Source: Zopfochytrium polystomum (lineage: Eukaryota; Chytridiomycota; Chytridiomycetes; Chytridiales; Chytridiaceae). From it: a stretch of 64,000 nucleotides of DNA. Where the stretch lies: assembly GCA_025765615.1 (NCBI GenBank), contig JAIVFJ010000179.1, forward strand, positions 1 to 64,000, given 5' to 3'. Positions 1 through 10,707 of this stretch are shown in pieces (the stretch's first letter is position 1; the number at the start of each line of letters is the position of its first letter). The position numbers were made by a program, and so were the translations under genes. The notes beneath the pieces were generated by a model. The model was given only the letters and a program-made list of their open reading frames with translations, had not been told where the DNA came from and ran no database searches.

Positions 1-294
1 CGCCGCATTAGCAAGCCTCGTGCAACCATGTCCCAGCTCCGACAAGTTCAGTCAGCAATTTCACAGGACACTATTGCAACTGCTTCCAAAGCTGCAGCAG
101 CAGTCGCAAACTGCGAGTCAAAAGAGGAAAGCACTATGAGGAGGAATATCCGTGAGCCGAAAGTAAGAAGAAAGAATCTTTGTGGGAATTGCGGCGCTCC
201 TGGACACCAAATGAGGACCTGCAAGGAGGAGCACACTGGACTCACTGATAAGGTCAAGCGCCCAAAACAGACAATGCAATTAATGAAGAAATAA
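1..294 (+). CDS. Zinc-knuckle protein, 3' part (5' end outside window)
   Basis: The reading frame is open from base 1, so the Met at 28 need not be the start and the gene probably begins before the window. The C-terminal half has a CX2CX4HX4C zinc knuckle (CGNCGAPGHQMRTC, about residues 52-65 counted from Met 28) preceded by a basic stretch. Such knuckles close Mutator-like and other fungal transposases and Gag proteins. No catalytic domain is visible here. Its stop overlaps by 15 bp the 3' end of a convergent ORF on the other strand. A transposase tail is the best guess; a cellular nucleic-acid-binding protein cannot be excluded. Confidence 0.45.
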   Translation, partial: RRISKPRATMSQLRQVQSAISQDTIATASKAAAAVANCESKEESTMRRNIREPKVRRKNLCGNCGAPGHQMRTCKEEHTGLTDKVKRPKQTMQLMKK

Positions 295-843
295 AGCCCT
301 CTTTATTGCTGTTTCGCCTCTGAGATTCGCACAGAAGCGGCTGTATGCTGAACGTACTACGTTTTTGTTAGCACAGCACGGAGTCCTGTATGGGTTGGAA
401 CTTACACTGACGCGTCGATCAGCTGTCTCTGGGCTAAAGGATAGAAGCCTAGCGACGACGCCATAGACCCCGCTCCACTGTATGTTGTCAGATAGATGAT
501 CTTTGGATATCATTCCGATCGTGCACTGTGTTTGGTCATCCCGAACCACAAGACACTTCACACATGGCAGTGCAGCACCATTTGAATTGAAGTAGACGAT
601 CTCCTGGAAAACAACTGATTCTCCCACGCTAACAGCGAGGCCACAGCCATCTGGGTGCCGACTGCATGTCCTCCCAGCGTTCTTGCGGTCCAATCCTACA
701 ATCAGAACGTGGCGCATCGACTCGACAAAGAACAAGATGTGAGGTCGCTGTCTGGGAGGAGGGGTCAAGAAAATTGGCGCACTTGATTGATGCTTTTTTT
801 TTTTTGGTTCGGAATCATGCACAACCCGCAACAACGATGACAT
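280..843 (-). CDS. Uncharacterised ORF with HPDGCG motif, probably transposon-associated
   Basis: This is a 187-residue ORF with a low-complexity N-terminus. A compact cysteine-rich core follows at about residues 58-115: CSRHPDGCG, then VGESVVFQ, then ALPCVKCLVVRDD and CTIGMISKDHL. The spacing of HPDGCG and the later C-T-[IV]-G segment looks like a folded conserved domain rather than a chance ORF. I cannot name the family. It converges on the zinc-knuckle ORF at its 3' end, an arrangement typical of a two-gene DNA transposon. No terminal inverted repeat was identified. Confidence 0.4.
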   Translation of the reverse strand: MSSLLRVVHDSEPKKKKHQSSAPIFLTPPPRQRPHILFFVESMRHVLIVGLDRKNAGRTCSRHPDGCGLAVSVGESVVFQEIVYFNSNGAALPCVKCLVVRDDQTQCTIGMISKDHLSDNIQWSGVYGVVARLLSFSPETADRRVSVSSNPYRTPCCANKNVVRSAYSRFCANLRGETAIKRALFLH

Positions 844-913
844 CCCGCTTTGGAAGTGGGGGGTGTTGACTTGGCAAACAAAAAGATTTCATGGGTGGGA
901 AGGTTTTGTGCCA

Positions 914-942
914 TTTGTATATTCTTGTTGTCCCGCACTGTA
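914..942 (+). repeat. 29-bp dispersed repeat, copy 1
   Basis: The segment starting TTTGTATATTCTTGTTGTCC and ending GCACTGTA recurs at 12113-12141 in the same orientation with one mismatch (28 of 29). Both copies are in gene-free DNA beside transposon-like ORFs. Confidence 0.55.
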
Positions 943-1063
943 CTAATAATAATGAGCTGGGGGTGGGCGTCTGTTTGTGAGAGCTACGCCTTGTCAAATG
1001 TCTTTCACGTTTTTTCAATGTTTCTTTTTTTTTTTCTCCAACGAGGGCAAACAACGGAAAAAA

Positions 1064-2130
1064 CATGCTGTTCGTCGCCGTCATCGTCACGGGCGCCTGC
1101 GGAGCGAGCTGGAGCTCACAGGCAAGGGGATCACCGTCGCCGTCATCGACACTGGCGCCTACTACAAGCACCCGGCCCTCGGCGGATGCTTTGGCCCCGG
1201 CTGCAAAATAGGCAAGGGGTACGACTTTGTCGGCAACAACTACACTGGCTCTTCCGACACAATCGTGCCCGACTCGGACCCTCTCGACGACTGCAGCGAC
1301 GAAAGCCACGGAACCCACGTCATAGGAATCGTCGCGGGCGACGCTCGCAACATTACCCAACCCGGATTCGTTCCCCTGTTCCCTTGGAGCGGTGTCGCGC
1401 CCGACGCCAGCATCGCGGCGTACCGCGTCTTTGGTTGCAACGGTTCGACTGGGAGCGATGTCGTCGCCGCGGCGATTTACAAAGCTGCAGACGAGGGAGC
1501 GGACATTATCAACATGTCGTAAGTAGCGATGCATGTTCGTTTGTTCGTTTCGTTATTACCAAATTAAACCTTCAAATGGATTCGGTCCGAGCTTCTCAGA
1601 TGACATCGATGCCGTCGCCGTCGATCGCGTGAGCAAGAACGGCGCATTGGTATTCGTATCGGCCGGAAACGAGGGGGACGCCGGACTCTTTGCGGTGTCC
1701 AGCCCCGCCGTCGCGCAGAACGGTTTCGGCGTCGCGGCGGTGGAAAACGCCGAGACCGTTCAGTTCCAGCTCAAAGTTGGCGACCAGGTGTTTCCGTGGA
1801 GCCCCGGGCTTAACGGCTCCTTTGCCTCACCGGAAACGCTGGATATTTTTCATCAACAATCCGAACGCGGTCGCTCAGAATGTCCACGACGACGGCTGCA
1901 CGACGGTCAATGCGGGAGCAGCAGGAAAGGCCGTCTTGCTTCGCTGGGGTTCAGTGTGCGGGCCCAGCCGTTCTCATCCCGACTACTAGCCATCGCGTCC
2001 AGCTGGCTGCCTACCCCTTGTCACAATCACTGTGCAGCAAGAGCTCGTCAACGGGTTGGTTTCTTTCCCAGTTCTGCCAGACCCCCCAGTCCACCACCAC
2101 CTGCATGCGTTCTTATTTTTATTGAATTGA
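1064..2130 (+). pseudogene. Subtilisin-like serine protease (S8) pseudogene
   Basis: The catalytic Asp (AVIDTGAYYKHP) and His (DESHGTHVIG) blocks are present in one frame at 1116-1522. They are followed by INMS at an apparent donor (gtaagt, 1517) and by a second block at 1577-1850 containing the SAGNEG oxyanion-region motif. The relatives are fungal secreted subtilases with a PA insert. The gene is broken in several ways. The signal-peptide-like start at 1064 is out of frame with the protease and no propeptide is seen. No AG acceptor restores the segment just after the donor. A frameshift lies near 1845. The sequence ends in the PA region, so the catalytic GTSMA-type serine block is absent. 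SF3B5 occupies the opposite strand immediately downstream. Confidence 0.8.
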
Positions 2131-2135
2131 ATAGT

Positions 2136-2636
2136 TCAGTCGCCTTTCTCAACAGGCGGTCCACTGGAGAAAGATTAGAGTGGTGGAACTTAGGCAGCTG
2201 GCAGATGTAGTCGGTGGCTGGGGAACGTACCATGGCTGCACCATTTTCTTCACATAACAGATAAAAACAAGACGGCAAGGCCGTTCCCAGAGAGCCAGCT
2301 GTTAGCAAGGTACGATGAGACTGCGATGTTGCCATACCTCCAGCATGTTGAAGCGAACTCGCCCGACGCTTTCGTTTTCGGCAATGGCAAAGTAGCTCAG
2401 AAGGGATCCGTGACCTAGATAAAGGGCATACGTGTCGCGGTGCTGGTTTTGAAGCCACTCGCTGCCAAGGAAAAGTCAACTCACAGCAATATGAATCGGT
2501 AATCTGACACTCACAATTTACTGGTATCCGCGTGGCCCGTCCCGACATACTTTGATTGCACTGGGCACAGTCAGCAGAGCACCACGAAAAGCGGACAGCC
2601 CTTACGATGCTCCAGCTGGGACGAAACGTTCGCCAT
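2136..2636 (-). CDS. SF3B5: Splicing factor 3B subunit 5 (SF3b10), five exons
   Basis: Small subunit of the U2 snRNP SF3b complex, which recognises the branch point in the nucleus. Exons by hand: 2606-2636, 2515-2560, 2338-2461, 2231-2247 and 2136-2163. All introns are GT-AG and the joined frame is 81 codons plus stop, against 86 residues in human. The protein carries the family's near-invariant blocks: SQLEH, LQSKYVGTGHADTSK, EWLQNQHRDTY, SYFAIAENES, VRFNMLE and QPCGPP. Exon 4 is only 17 nt. The start ATG at 2636 is the only one that places SQLEH correctly. An AATAAA signal lies just past the stop. This gene is invisible to simple ORF calling because its longest exon is 124 nt. Confidence 0.93.
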
Positions 2637-2929
2637 TTTGGCCCCGAGCCTGCCTTGTCAGCTTGGGCTGCGGTTCTCGCGTGGAGGGATCGGCCACAGT
2701 CGAATGAGTAGCTCCGCTTGCTCACGCTATCCCACAATCAAAGAACAGCGCAAGTGACGAACACCGAAGATCTAAAAAGAAAGGAAAGGCCAACATGAGA
2801 GAAAGAACGGAACGCCGCCTGCAAAGCCGTGCATCGTCGACGACGACTGCGTGTCTGGCCCGATCCATCGTCCACGAGAACGACCACTCACCTATTTCCA
2901 ACCACAAAACCCTTTTGGAGATAAATAAA

Positions 2930-3105
2930 TAATTAGGCGATTTTTATTCGAAAAGCACCCGCTACAAGGGTCGGAGCTCAGCATGGCCGAGGAGTAGGCA
3001 GCTGGGATCGCTGCCGTTGGCGGACGAAGGCATGCGTGGCGGCGGGTATCCGGGAGTGGATTTCGGCGGTAGCAGCGGGGGGTGATGGGGCTTTTGGAGA
3101 CGAAA
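2930..3105 (-). pseudogene. 3' end of an unidentified gene, cut by a Copia LTR fragment
   Basis: On the minus strand a short open frame rich in Ala, Pro and Ser has the C- and G-ending codons typical of genes in this window. It ends near 2982 and is followed by an AATAAAAAT signal at about 2941-2949. Its upstream part is replaced abruptly at about 3106 by Copia LTR sequence. It is probably the tail of a gene truncated by the insertion. No family can be assigned. Confidence 0.3.
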
Positions 3106-3945
3106 TTGCGGGGTTGATCTTGGCTTCTGTCAGTCTTGTGTTTGTCTTTATACAAAACTGTCACAAGGACCATCACTTGCAAAAGCAGTATCAGGTCAAA
3201 GCTCCTTCCTGCACACTGCTTACACCAAAAGACCCAAAACTAACACCTCCATCTCCACAGCAGCACAACCCATAGACAATCCAGCCCAACGAATTCTTTC
3301 AGTTTGCTGTTGAGGTAGGCACTGCTAGTATCAACCATGGCTGTGTCCCAACTGTTTGAGGCTGTCATAGCAAGGAGCCATCGTAGACTATTGATGGGAA
3401 CAACAGGAGAGTGAGTATTCCAGAATTCAATGCCACGCCGCTGTGTAAAGCCCTTAGCCACAAGTCGCGCGCGGAAGCGCTCAATGCTGCCATCTGGTCG
3501 AAGCTTGACCTTGTAAACCCATTTGTTCTGCACGACATTGACATTCTTGGGGTCAATCAATGACTTCGAAAGCTGCAAGCATTCTGAGAGCATCAATCTC
3601 TGTCTGCTCTTCTGCTATCCACTCTTTGAACCACTTTCCACTTGTGGCCTTGGTGCGTGTTGCCGGGTCTGGACATTCGACACTGGTTAAATATAAATGT
3701 CCAGATTGAGTATGTTTTGGAGATGGACTGTGTGTAGGACTGTATGGTGATTTGCGCACATGTGTAGGTGGAGGCTCTGGTGGTGTTTTGGGTTTTTGCA
3801 GTAAGCAGTGTGCAGGAGCAACACCTCACACTGTGGTGCATGGGAGCACCAACTGTGATGAGTATTTGGTGCATTTTTTGTCACCTGGTCTTTGTCACAA
3901 TTTTGTATAAAGCCAAAACAGCATACATTGTACAACAGTCTCACA
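3106..3945 (-). mobile_element. Copia retrotransposon fragment with rearranged LTR pieces
   Basis: An LTR fragment (3106-3245, ending ACTAACA) matches the LTRs of the full element at 4560-10948 but lacks about 25 bp internally. It is followed at 3246-3293 by the opposite end of the LTR in inverted orientation, fused to a reverse-transcriptase fragment (3294-3590: [38 protein letters not shown], then VDTSSAYLNSKL). A frameshifted upstream part follows at 3553-3759 ([19 protein letters not shown]), and diverged LTR-like sequence lies at about 3780-3930. The RT stops before its catalytic YVDD box. This is a dead, internally rearranged copy of the same family. Confidence 0.75.
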
Positions 3946-4559
3946 TCTCAGCTTCACCATCACAAGAGAGTAGTCCACCAGAGTAGTCCACCAGAGTAGT
4001 TCACCACCATCCACAAACAGCAGCAGTCATTTCTTTCATACGAAATTGTGATCCATCCCAATCAATTGGAGAGTAGAGATCAGTGGAGAATAAGGAGAAC
4101 GAGTGGGGGCGTGCAGAACGCAAACAAACAGTGCCATTCATCACCACACATCACCATCATCACTACCTGCAGAACCAACACCTTCAATTTTTGTCCCTCA
4201 CGCCTCCACCGCTGCCCACACCACTTTTAGCAGTGGAGAAGACGTTTTGACGGTTGTTTATCATAGCAGAAGTGTCGTTTGACGAGTAGAATCAATCATT
4301 CACAGCATCAGGCACATTGGAAAGTGCAAAAATTGACTGAAACCCTGCTTCCAAGTCTGCCAACTTCCTTCAATTGCGTTGGGAATCGCTTACCACCACA
4401 GGAAAGCGCTACTTCTACTCTATCTATCCACCAAACGTCGTGATCCTCGACTGGTTCCTTGCAGAATAACAGCTGTCTGCGTTTTGCTGTCCCATTAGCG
4501 CCAAATTCGTCAAAAATTTGTTACTTGGAGCTTCCCACCAACACAACTCAGCCAAAACC
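3946..4559. other. Gene-free stretch with a short tandem repeat
   Basis: No convincing coding signal on either strand. About three units of a 13-bp repeat (AGTAGTCCACCAG type) occur at 3968-4000. The stretch is the left flank of the full-length Copia insertion; bases 4555-4559 (AAACC) are its target-site duplication. Confidence 0.5.
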
Positions 4560-4800
4560 TGAAAGATTTCGTTGGGCTGGATTGTCTATGGGTTGTGCTG
4601 CTGTGGAGATGGAGGTAGTACACTACTGAAGGTGGTGGTGGTGGGAGGTTGATCTTGGCTTCTGTCAGTCTTGTGTTTGTCTTTTATGCAAAACTGTTAC
4701 AAGGACCATCACTTGCAAAAATGCTGCAAGTCATCCTTGCAGAGCAGTATCAGGTCAAAGCTCCTGCACACTGCTTACACCAAAAGACCCAATACTAACA
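4560..4800 (-). repeat. 3' LTR of the Copia element
   Basis: 241 bp, about 97.5% identical to the copy at 10708-10948 and in the same orientation. On the minus strand it is preceded by a polypurine tract (4801-4811) and starts TGTTAG. Confidence 0.92.
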
Positions 4801-4811
4801 CTCCCCCCTAA
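4801..4811 (-). other. Polypurine tract of the Copia element
   Basis: On the minus strand the purine run TTAGGGGGGAG directly abuts the 3' LTR, the expected position of the plus-strand primer. Confidence 0.7.
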
Positions 4812-5059
4812 GCTGTGGGCAGGAGCAAAGGCCGGCACGGAGGAAAACCTTAAGCCATAGTCAACTTAAGGAAACCGTACACCGGAAAAAGAAGAATCAC
4901 AAACAGGTATGACTGGCCATCGGATGGCAGAACAGAAAGAACAGATCACACTAACAAAAATGGATGGGGGCACATATTGAACTTCAGAGGTAAAAGAAAT
5001 GAGTCAAAGTAATGAAAAGGAACAAAGAAGAAAACAACTTCACAGATAGAAAAAATTAA

Positions 5060-6753
5060 TCAGAGGAAAGAGAAGAAACAAAGGCCAATGCGACTCAAAT
5101 GGTATTCACTGAGAGCAGCTGAGAGAGATTTCGTCATATAGTCTGCAGGCTGTTCTCCTCCAACAATCCACTCAAGCTGTACTACCTTTTGTTCCACGAG
5201 TTCTCGAATATAATGATACTTTACCATGATATGCTTTGACCGATTGGTGTAAAGATCATTTGAACTGAGGTTGATCACACTGCTGTTGTCAGTGTAGATG
5301 ACAAGAGGAGTGGGAGACGGAAGTTGAAGTGCTGAATAGAGTTGGGACAGTGCCTTAAGTTCTCGTCCCAGTTCAGACACAGCTACATATTCAGCTTCCT
5401 GCGGTGACAGCATGACAGTGCTGCTTCGAACAGATGTCCAACTAATAGCTGTTCCTCCAAATAGAACATAGTAGCCAAGCTGTGATTTCCCATCTGAGTG
5501 GACACCATGGGCAGCATCGGAGTAACCGGCTATATCTGTGCAGTTGCAAGAATAGAATAAACCATACTCACTATTACCGTTGAGATATTCGAGAACCCGA
5601 ATAAGGATCTTCATGTGTTGCTTGCTAGGGTCCTTGCTGAAGGCACCAAGGTAGGAAACTGCTGGGGCAAGGTCTGGCTGCGTGTGTGTTGCAAGGTAGT
5701 TGATGCCGCCAAGGATTGCCTGGTACAGTCTCTGGTCTGCAGCTGCTTCGTCGATCCCACGTGGGTGAAGATTGAGACTACTGGGAAGGGCAGTTACTGC
5801 AGTGCGATTGTTGATAGTGTTGGCATGGCATTGAAGTAACTCCTTGATATAGGCTTTCTGGTGCAAGAAGATTCTGTTGTGGTGGTGTTCCAGTTGCATA
5901 TTGAGGATGGTTTTGATTGTTTCTATTTCGCGGAGCTTGTAACAAGATTTTAGCAGTGTGATGGCAAAGGTGATCTCCCCAGAATCCCCAAAGAAACAAA
6001 TATCATTGACATAGATGGCAATGGAAATGACTTTTCCATCCACTTGACGGAAGAGGATACAGGGGTCTGCTGTGCTTTGCTGATATCCATTCGACTTCAG
6101 GTGGCTAATCAGTTCTTGGTACTAACACCAGCCAGCTTGCCTGATACCATTAACAGCTCACTGCAGTAGCCATCTGGCTGCTCCATGTAAATGGGCACAT
6201 CAAGCATGCTGTTCAGGTATGCGTTGCTGATGTCGACAATAGCAGTGTGCCAGTTGTTTGCAGCCGCCATGGCAATGAGCCAACGAAGACTGTTGATTCA
6301 GACAACAGGAGAGTGAGTATTCCAAAAATCAATGCCGTGACGCTGAGTGAAGCCCTTAGCCACAAGCCGTGCACGGAAGCGCTCAATGCTGCCGTCTGGT
6401 TTAAGTTTGACCTTGTAGACCCATTTGTTCTGCACGACGTTGATGTTAGTGGGCCGTTCCACAACTTCAAAGGCTGCTAAAGTGCGAAGGGCATCGATCT
6501 CAGTCTGCTCTGCTGCAATCCACTCCTTGGACCATTTACCCGACATTGTTTCTGCACGAGTTTGGGGGTCGGGACATGATGTGCTTGTGAGGTAGGTTTG
6601 CCCAGAGCGCGTACGCTTGGCTGAGTTGTCAGGTGATGGCGAACGTGAATGTTGGTGATGAGGAGGTGGTTTTTGTGGAGGTGGTTCTGGAGGTGGAGAA
6701 GCCTGTGAGGCATCCCTAGTGGGTGTGTCTGCCATTGTTTTATCTTGTAGGGA
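5060..6753 (-). pseudogene. Copia pol: reverse transcriptase and RNase H
   Basis: The RT N-terminal part (6753-6299) reads through [16 protein letters not shown] and FWNTHSPVV to an in-frame TGA at 6296-6298; the sister fragment at 3.3 kb has a Pro codon there. The frame resumes and is broken again between about 6043 and 6210. The RT C-terminal part has YVND where active Copia elements have YVDD, losing the first catalytic Asp. RNase H (residues about 165-320 of the 5060-6043 ORF) looks intact: Asp in AGYSDAAHG, Glu in SPQEAEYVA, Asp in IYTDNSS, then the NRSKHI block. The element should therefore be unable to reverse-transcribe itself. Confidence 0.85.
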
Positions 6754-7251
6754 CTTTGGAGGAATTAATTATAACAGTCTCAGATATCCAACGCACAAAA
6801 GTAAGCAAGGATGAAATGCACAGGTGAGCCTTCCGCACGATGCTGGTCTGGGCTCCCCCCAGTACCCTATGAGGTGAGGCAACCACTCCCCCATACACAG
6901 CTTGCCCTCAACGCTACCCCCCGCGTCTCGCCTGGGCACATCAGGAGAATAACTGTCTCCTGGTTGGCGCTCCTCACGGAATGGGCTCCCTGCTCAGGAC
7001 TCCACCTCCTCTGACACAGGTCCAGGCCACACTAGCCTACGAGCTGGGGCTTCGGTTGTCGTGGGCCTTCGGTTGCTTCACATTGCCAGTCTACCCCCCG
7101 ATCCGGTCTCCCTCAGTCACGCCTATAGTGCTCCCAATAAGGCCCACTGGAGATGACGTTAATTGCAGTAGCACGGAATCCAACCCATCATGCCGTCACC
7201 TCCAACACCAGAGCTGTACATCGTTATCTGATTCACTTTCGCTGTGCTTAC
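6754..7251 (-). other. 498-bp intron-like insertion inside Copia pol
   Basis: Between the integrase tail and the RT head lies a stretch with stops in all frames and no family resemblance. On the minus strand it begins CAG|GTAAGC and ends CCAAAG|, and removing it joins the two pol parts in phase 0. It is more GC-rich than the flanking element. It could be a true intron, an intron-generating insertion or another repeat that happens to have splice-like ends. Confidence 0.45.
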
Positions 7252-8836
7252 CTGAGGGGTGACACTTTTTACCAATTCCACTGGGGCCACTGGTGTTGGT
7301 TCTGGCTCAGGTAGCTGTTCAATGTGTATGTTTGCTTCGCGAAGGAGGGCCTTGATGTTGCTGTTGGTTTCCTGAAGTTCGTTAGCTGAGAGTAAGGGCG
7401 TGTGGTGATGCTGTAGTTCTGAACTGTCATCATCAGCATCTGATTTGTTGAGTTTGGGAAAGCTGTCTTCCGCGATAGTGAGGTTGTTGAGGCGATGTGT
7501 GATAACGCGACCAGTGTTGATGTCGATGAGCCGGGCAATGGATCGGCCTATATTGCCAATGTATATTGCTGGTCGTGCTCGTTCTGCCAGTTTCTTGTAC
7601 TGGTGTGTGCTGCCGCGTTCCTTGGCTGTCACATGGTAGAGGCAACCAGCGCCAAAAACCCTAAAGTGGCTGATGCAGGGAGGAAAGCCAAGTAGCATTT
7701 CAACCGGTGAAAGCAAACCACGACTGAGAACTGGCAGCGTGTTGATGATGTCCACGGCATGTCGAATAGCATAACCCCACCAAGACCAAGGTGAGCCAGC
7801 ATGCTGAAGGAGTGAACGAGTTACATCCATGACTGTCCTAACTGCACGTTCTGCTTTGCCGTTGAGCTCTGGTGTGTGTGGTGGATGACTTAACCTGAAC
7901 GTCTCGCACAGTCTGGAGTTGCTGAATGATTTTGATGGCTTCTGGTAAAGCATCAGACTTCCGTCGTAGGTTGGTTGACCAGATATAATTGCTGACATAG
8001 TCAATGGCAATGAGGGCAAAGCCGTACTGCCCCCTGAACTTGGGTTTGACCTCCACAAGGTCAAACGCCAAGTGTTCCCCAGGTAGCTTGTCCGGAGGAT
8101 CTGTGTGGGGAATAGAGGCACGTGTCTGCTTTGCAATAATACAGGCCTTACACTCGTCCTCAAGCAGTTCTAAGTCTATGTCTGGAAAGTCAGCACAGGT
8201 TCGTCGTTCCTTCATGGAGCGAAGTCGAGCATAGGGAATGTGTCCTAGACGTTGGTGCAGTCGGCGAGTGTCTGGTTTTTTGCTGTTGAGAAATGCTGCA
8301 CGAATGCTGTGTGTGTCTGCAGGTTCTGCTGACATGAAAAAGTTGTAATATCTGCTGGCGCAATGGGCGAGAAATTGAGTGCTGTAATTGAAGGTTGGGT
8401 TTGCTGCAGTTGGGAACCACTGGAGGCTGTGCCGAAGGGTCATTTGAAGAACTGCTGGGTCACCTTCTTCATGACTGCTGCGGTGAATAACACCTGGTTG
8501 GAGGTCTCGTGCCAAGTGATAGTAACCGCATAGCTGGAGGTCCCTGTCGGCAATAAGGTTGACTGGGCATTCTGGAGCAAACTGCGCGCCTTCAATAATG
8601 AGAGTGATGTTGTTTGCAAGAGGAATTCGTGCAACGCCTGAGCCCTCGCAGTTGAGAACTGGGCCTTCCTTTGCGATGCGCATGCTGGATTTTTGGTTGT
8701 TGAAGGTTGATGGGATAAAGAAGGAGAAATCACGAAGAGTAGTAACATTGCAACCGTTATCAATAAGGAGAGGAAAGGAAGTAACAGGAGGTGGAATGTT
8801 GACTGCAAATGCCTGGATCACTCCCGGGCCATCCAA
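7252..8836 (-). pseudogene. Copia pol: protease and integrase
   Basis: The protease active site reads IDNGCN instead of the usual D-S/T-G triad. The pre-integrase HHCC zinc finger follows (RLHQRLGH, then C-x2-C in ECKACIIAK), then the integrase core first Asp (HLAFDLVEV). The reading frame then jumps near 7900. Sequence that should hold the second catalytic Asp (S-D-N-G-type box) is missing, and the frame resumes at PHTPELNGKAERAVRTVMD, which holds the Glu. Integrase is therefore inactive by deletion and frameshift. The C-terminal region ends at the intron-like insertion. Confidence 0.85.
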
Positions 8837-10133
8837 AAATCCTGTTGGTGGTTGTCGTCACTTTGGCCGCCAAGCTGTGAGTTGTAAGTCTCTTCCCATA
8901 ACTGCTGTTCGTTTGCAAACTGCTGACTCTGTTGTTCATCCCAATCACTGTCTGCTGGTGCACTGTATGTTAGGAGTGCCTGCTGGGATTGCTGAGGCAT
9001 CTGCTCCTGCACGTTTGCAGCTGAAGGACATTCCCTTGCATAATGTCCACGACCACTGCAATTGTTGCAGGTGACATTTGCAGATGCCCAGCTCTGGTGT
9101 GGACGGAATGGTTGCTGTGGTCGCCATCCACTTTGCTGGAGTCGCCATCCCATCTGCTGGGGTCGCCAACTTCCTTGAGAGAGTGGAGTGGACCCTCTGC
9201 CAAAGCCACCATAGGGTCGTGGGGTGTATGGCTGTGGCCTTGGTTGGAGCGGTCGATAGCCACCACGGCCTCGGGGGTGGGTGTAGTGAACTTGGGCAAC
9301 ATTTGCAGTTGGTGTGTTGACCTCTGGGGCTGCAGTGGAGGTGTCCCCTTCTCTTTGATTTGCCAGCTCGATGCGTCGCTTATCATAGTTGTTTTGACGA
9401 ACAGTTTGTTTGAAGAGTGAGATTAGTTTGGCTAAACTTGTTATCTCAGGAGCTGGGTTGCCGACAACAAGAAAAACGTTTCCTATCCCCATGTCCAATA
9501 GGCTTTGGTTCAGTGAACCAACAAAGATTCGAACAACTTTTTGGAAAGGGCGGATACGATGGAGAAGTTCTCCAGCTGCTGATTTTGCAAAGCTGTCGAC
9601 TCGATGGTATGCTTCAGTGAATCGGGTAATGAAGGCATCTGAGGCTTCAGTTGGTTCCATTTTGATGCGTTCAAAGTCGTCAATGATCTCCTTTGCGAGT
9701 CCCTGGTCTGCTGTGCGGCAAATTATTCCCAATTCGCCAACCAACTCGTAAGCAAAGTTTCGACCAGGTGTGATTTGGGTGAGAAGGGCTCGAGAGATGT
9801 GGCGGCGAATAATTAGACAGCAATGTGCATTCTGGTTCTGTGTACCAGGAAACCAGTTACTTTCTCTTGTCCACGAGGCGGAGGCACCAGTTGGAATCTC
9901 TGTCCTTGGAATGGTCCATCTCTGATGAGACAGGTTCCAGTGTCGCGGAGGTCTAGTGGATCAATTGCGTCATTCTGCTCTGCGTTGATGTGACTTGTGT
10001 CAATGCAGTGGCGTAAGTCGACATTTTTGTTGGAGAGTTCTGCTGTAAGATCCTCCAACCAGTCACCGAAATTCTCTGGTCCCTCCAAGACGCTGAAGGA
10101 CTTGGCAACATACTTGGTTGAGTCAGTAGTCAT
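8818..10133 (-). pseudogene. Copia gag (capsid/nucleocapsid), one frameshift
   Basis: The N-terminal part is 10133-9813 and the main part 9744-8818; the frame changes between them. The middle resembles Copia capsid (UBN2-type). It is followed by a Gly/Arg/Gln-rich linker and a CX2CX4HX4C nucleocapsid knuckle (CNNCSGRGHYAREC). Gag and pol ORFs overlap by 19 bp in different frames, consistent with a frameshift or fused-polyprotein strategy. Confidence 0.8.
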
Positions 10134-10707
10134 GCTGTTTTCTCAGGACGATTATGTGTGCCAAGTTTGAAAGGATTTCATTGGATTTTGGGTGTGTTGT
10201 GAAGGTGATGTTGCAGCAGATGAAATGTTGGTTTGTTAGCTTGGTGTGTGTGAGGTAGGGGGGTGGTCGTTGTCTCCAATTGGGGACAAAAAATCAAAAA
10301 TTAATGGTGAGGGTTGGAGGTAATCTTGCTTATCACAAAGGAGAGTGATTTTGGGATCCCGTTGGTGACAGTTGTGTAGTCCAGAAGCAGGCCTTTCGAA
10401 TGATAGCTTGGGATTGGCTGGGGGAGGTCTGGAAGGCCAGCAAATTGAGGTTGAAGTTGGAAAAGTGGTTGCCAACTTCAGAGGTGGTGTACGCAACGTA
10501 GGAGCGTCGGATCCGAAATCAGGTGGATTCGTTGGAAAGAAGAGATCGAGGGCTTTCCAATGGTATTAACAGAATTGCTGTACGATGTCTGTAGCGTCCG
10601 TGATCGATCCCCAAAGTTGGCAGATCTGAAAAGCGTACAACCTCTTCTACTGATTGGATCTTGTTGAAATCAAGGGGGAAGTGATTGGGATGGGTAACAG
10701 TTTTGCA

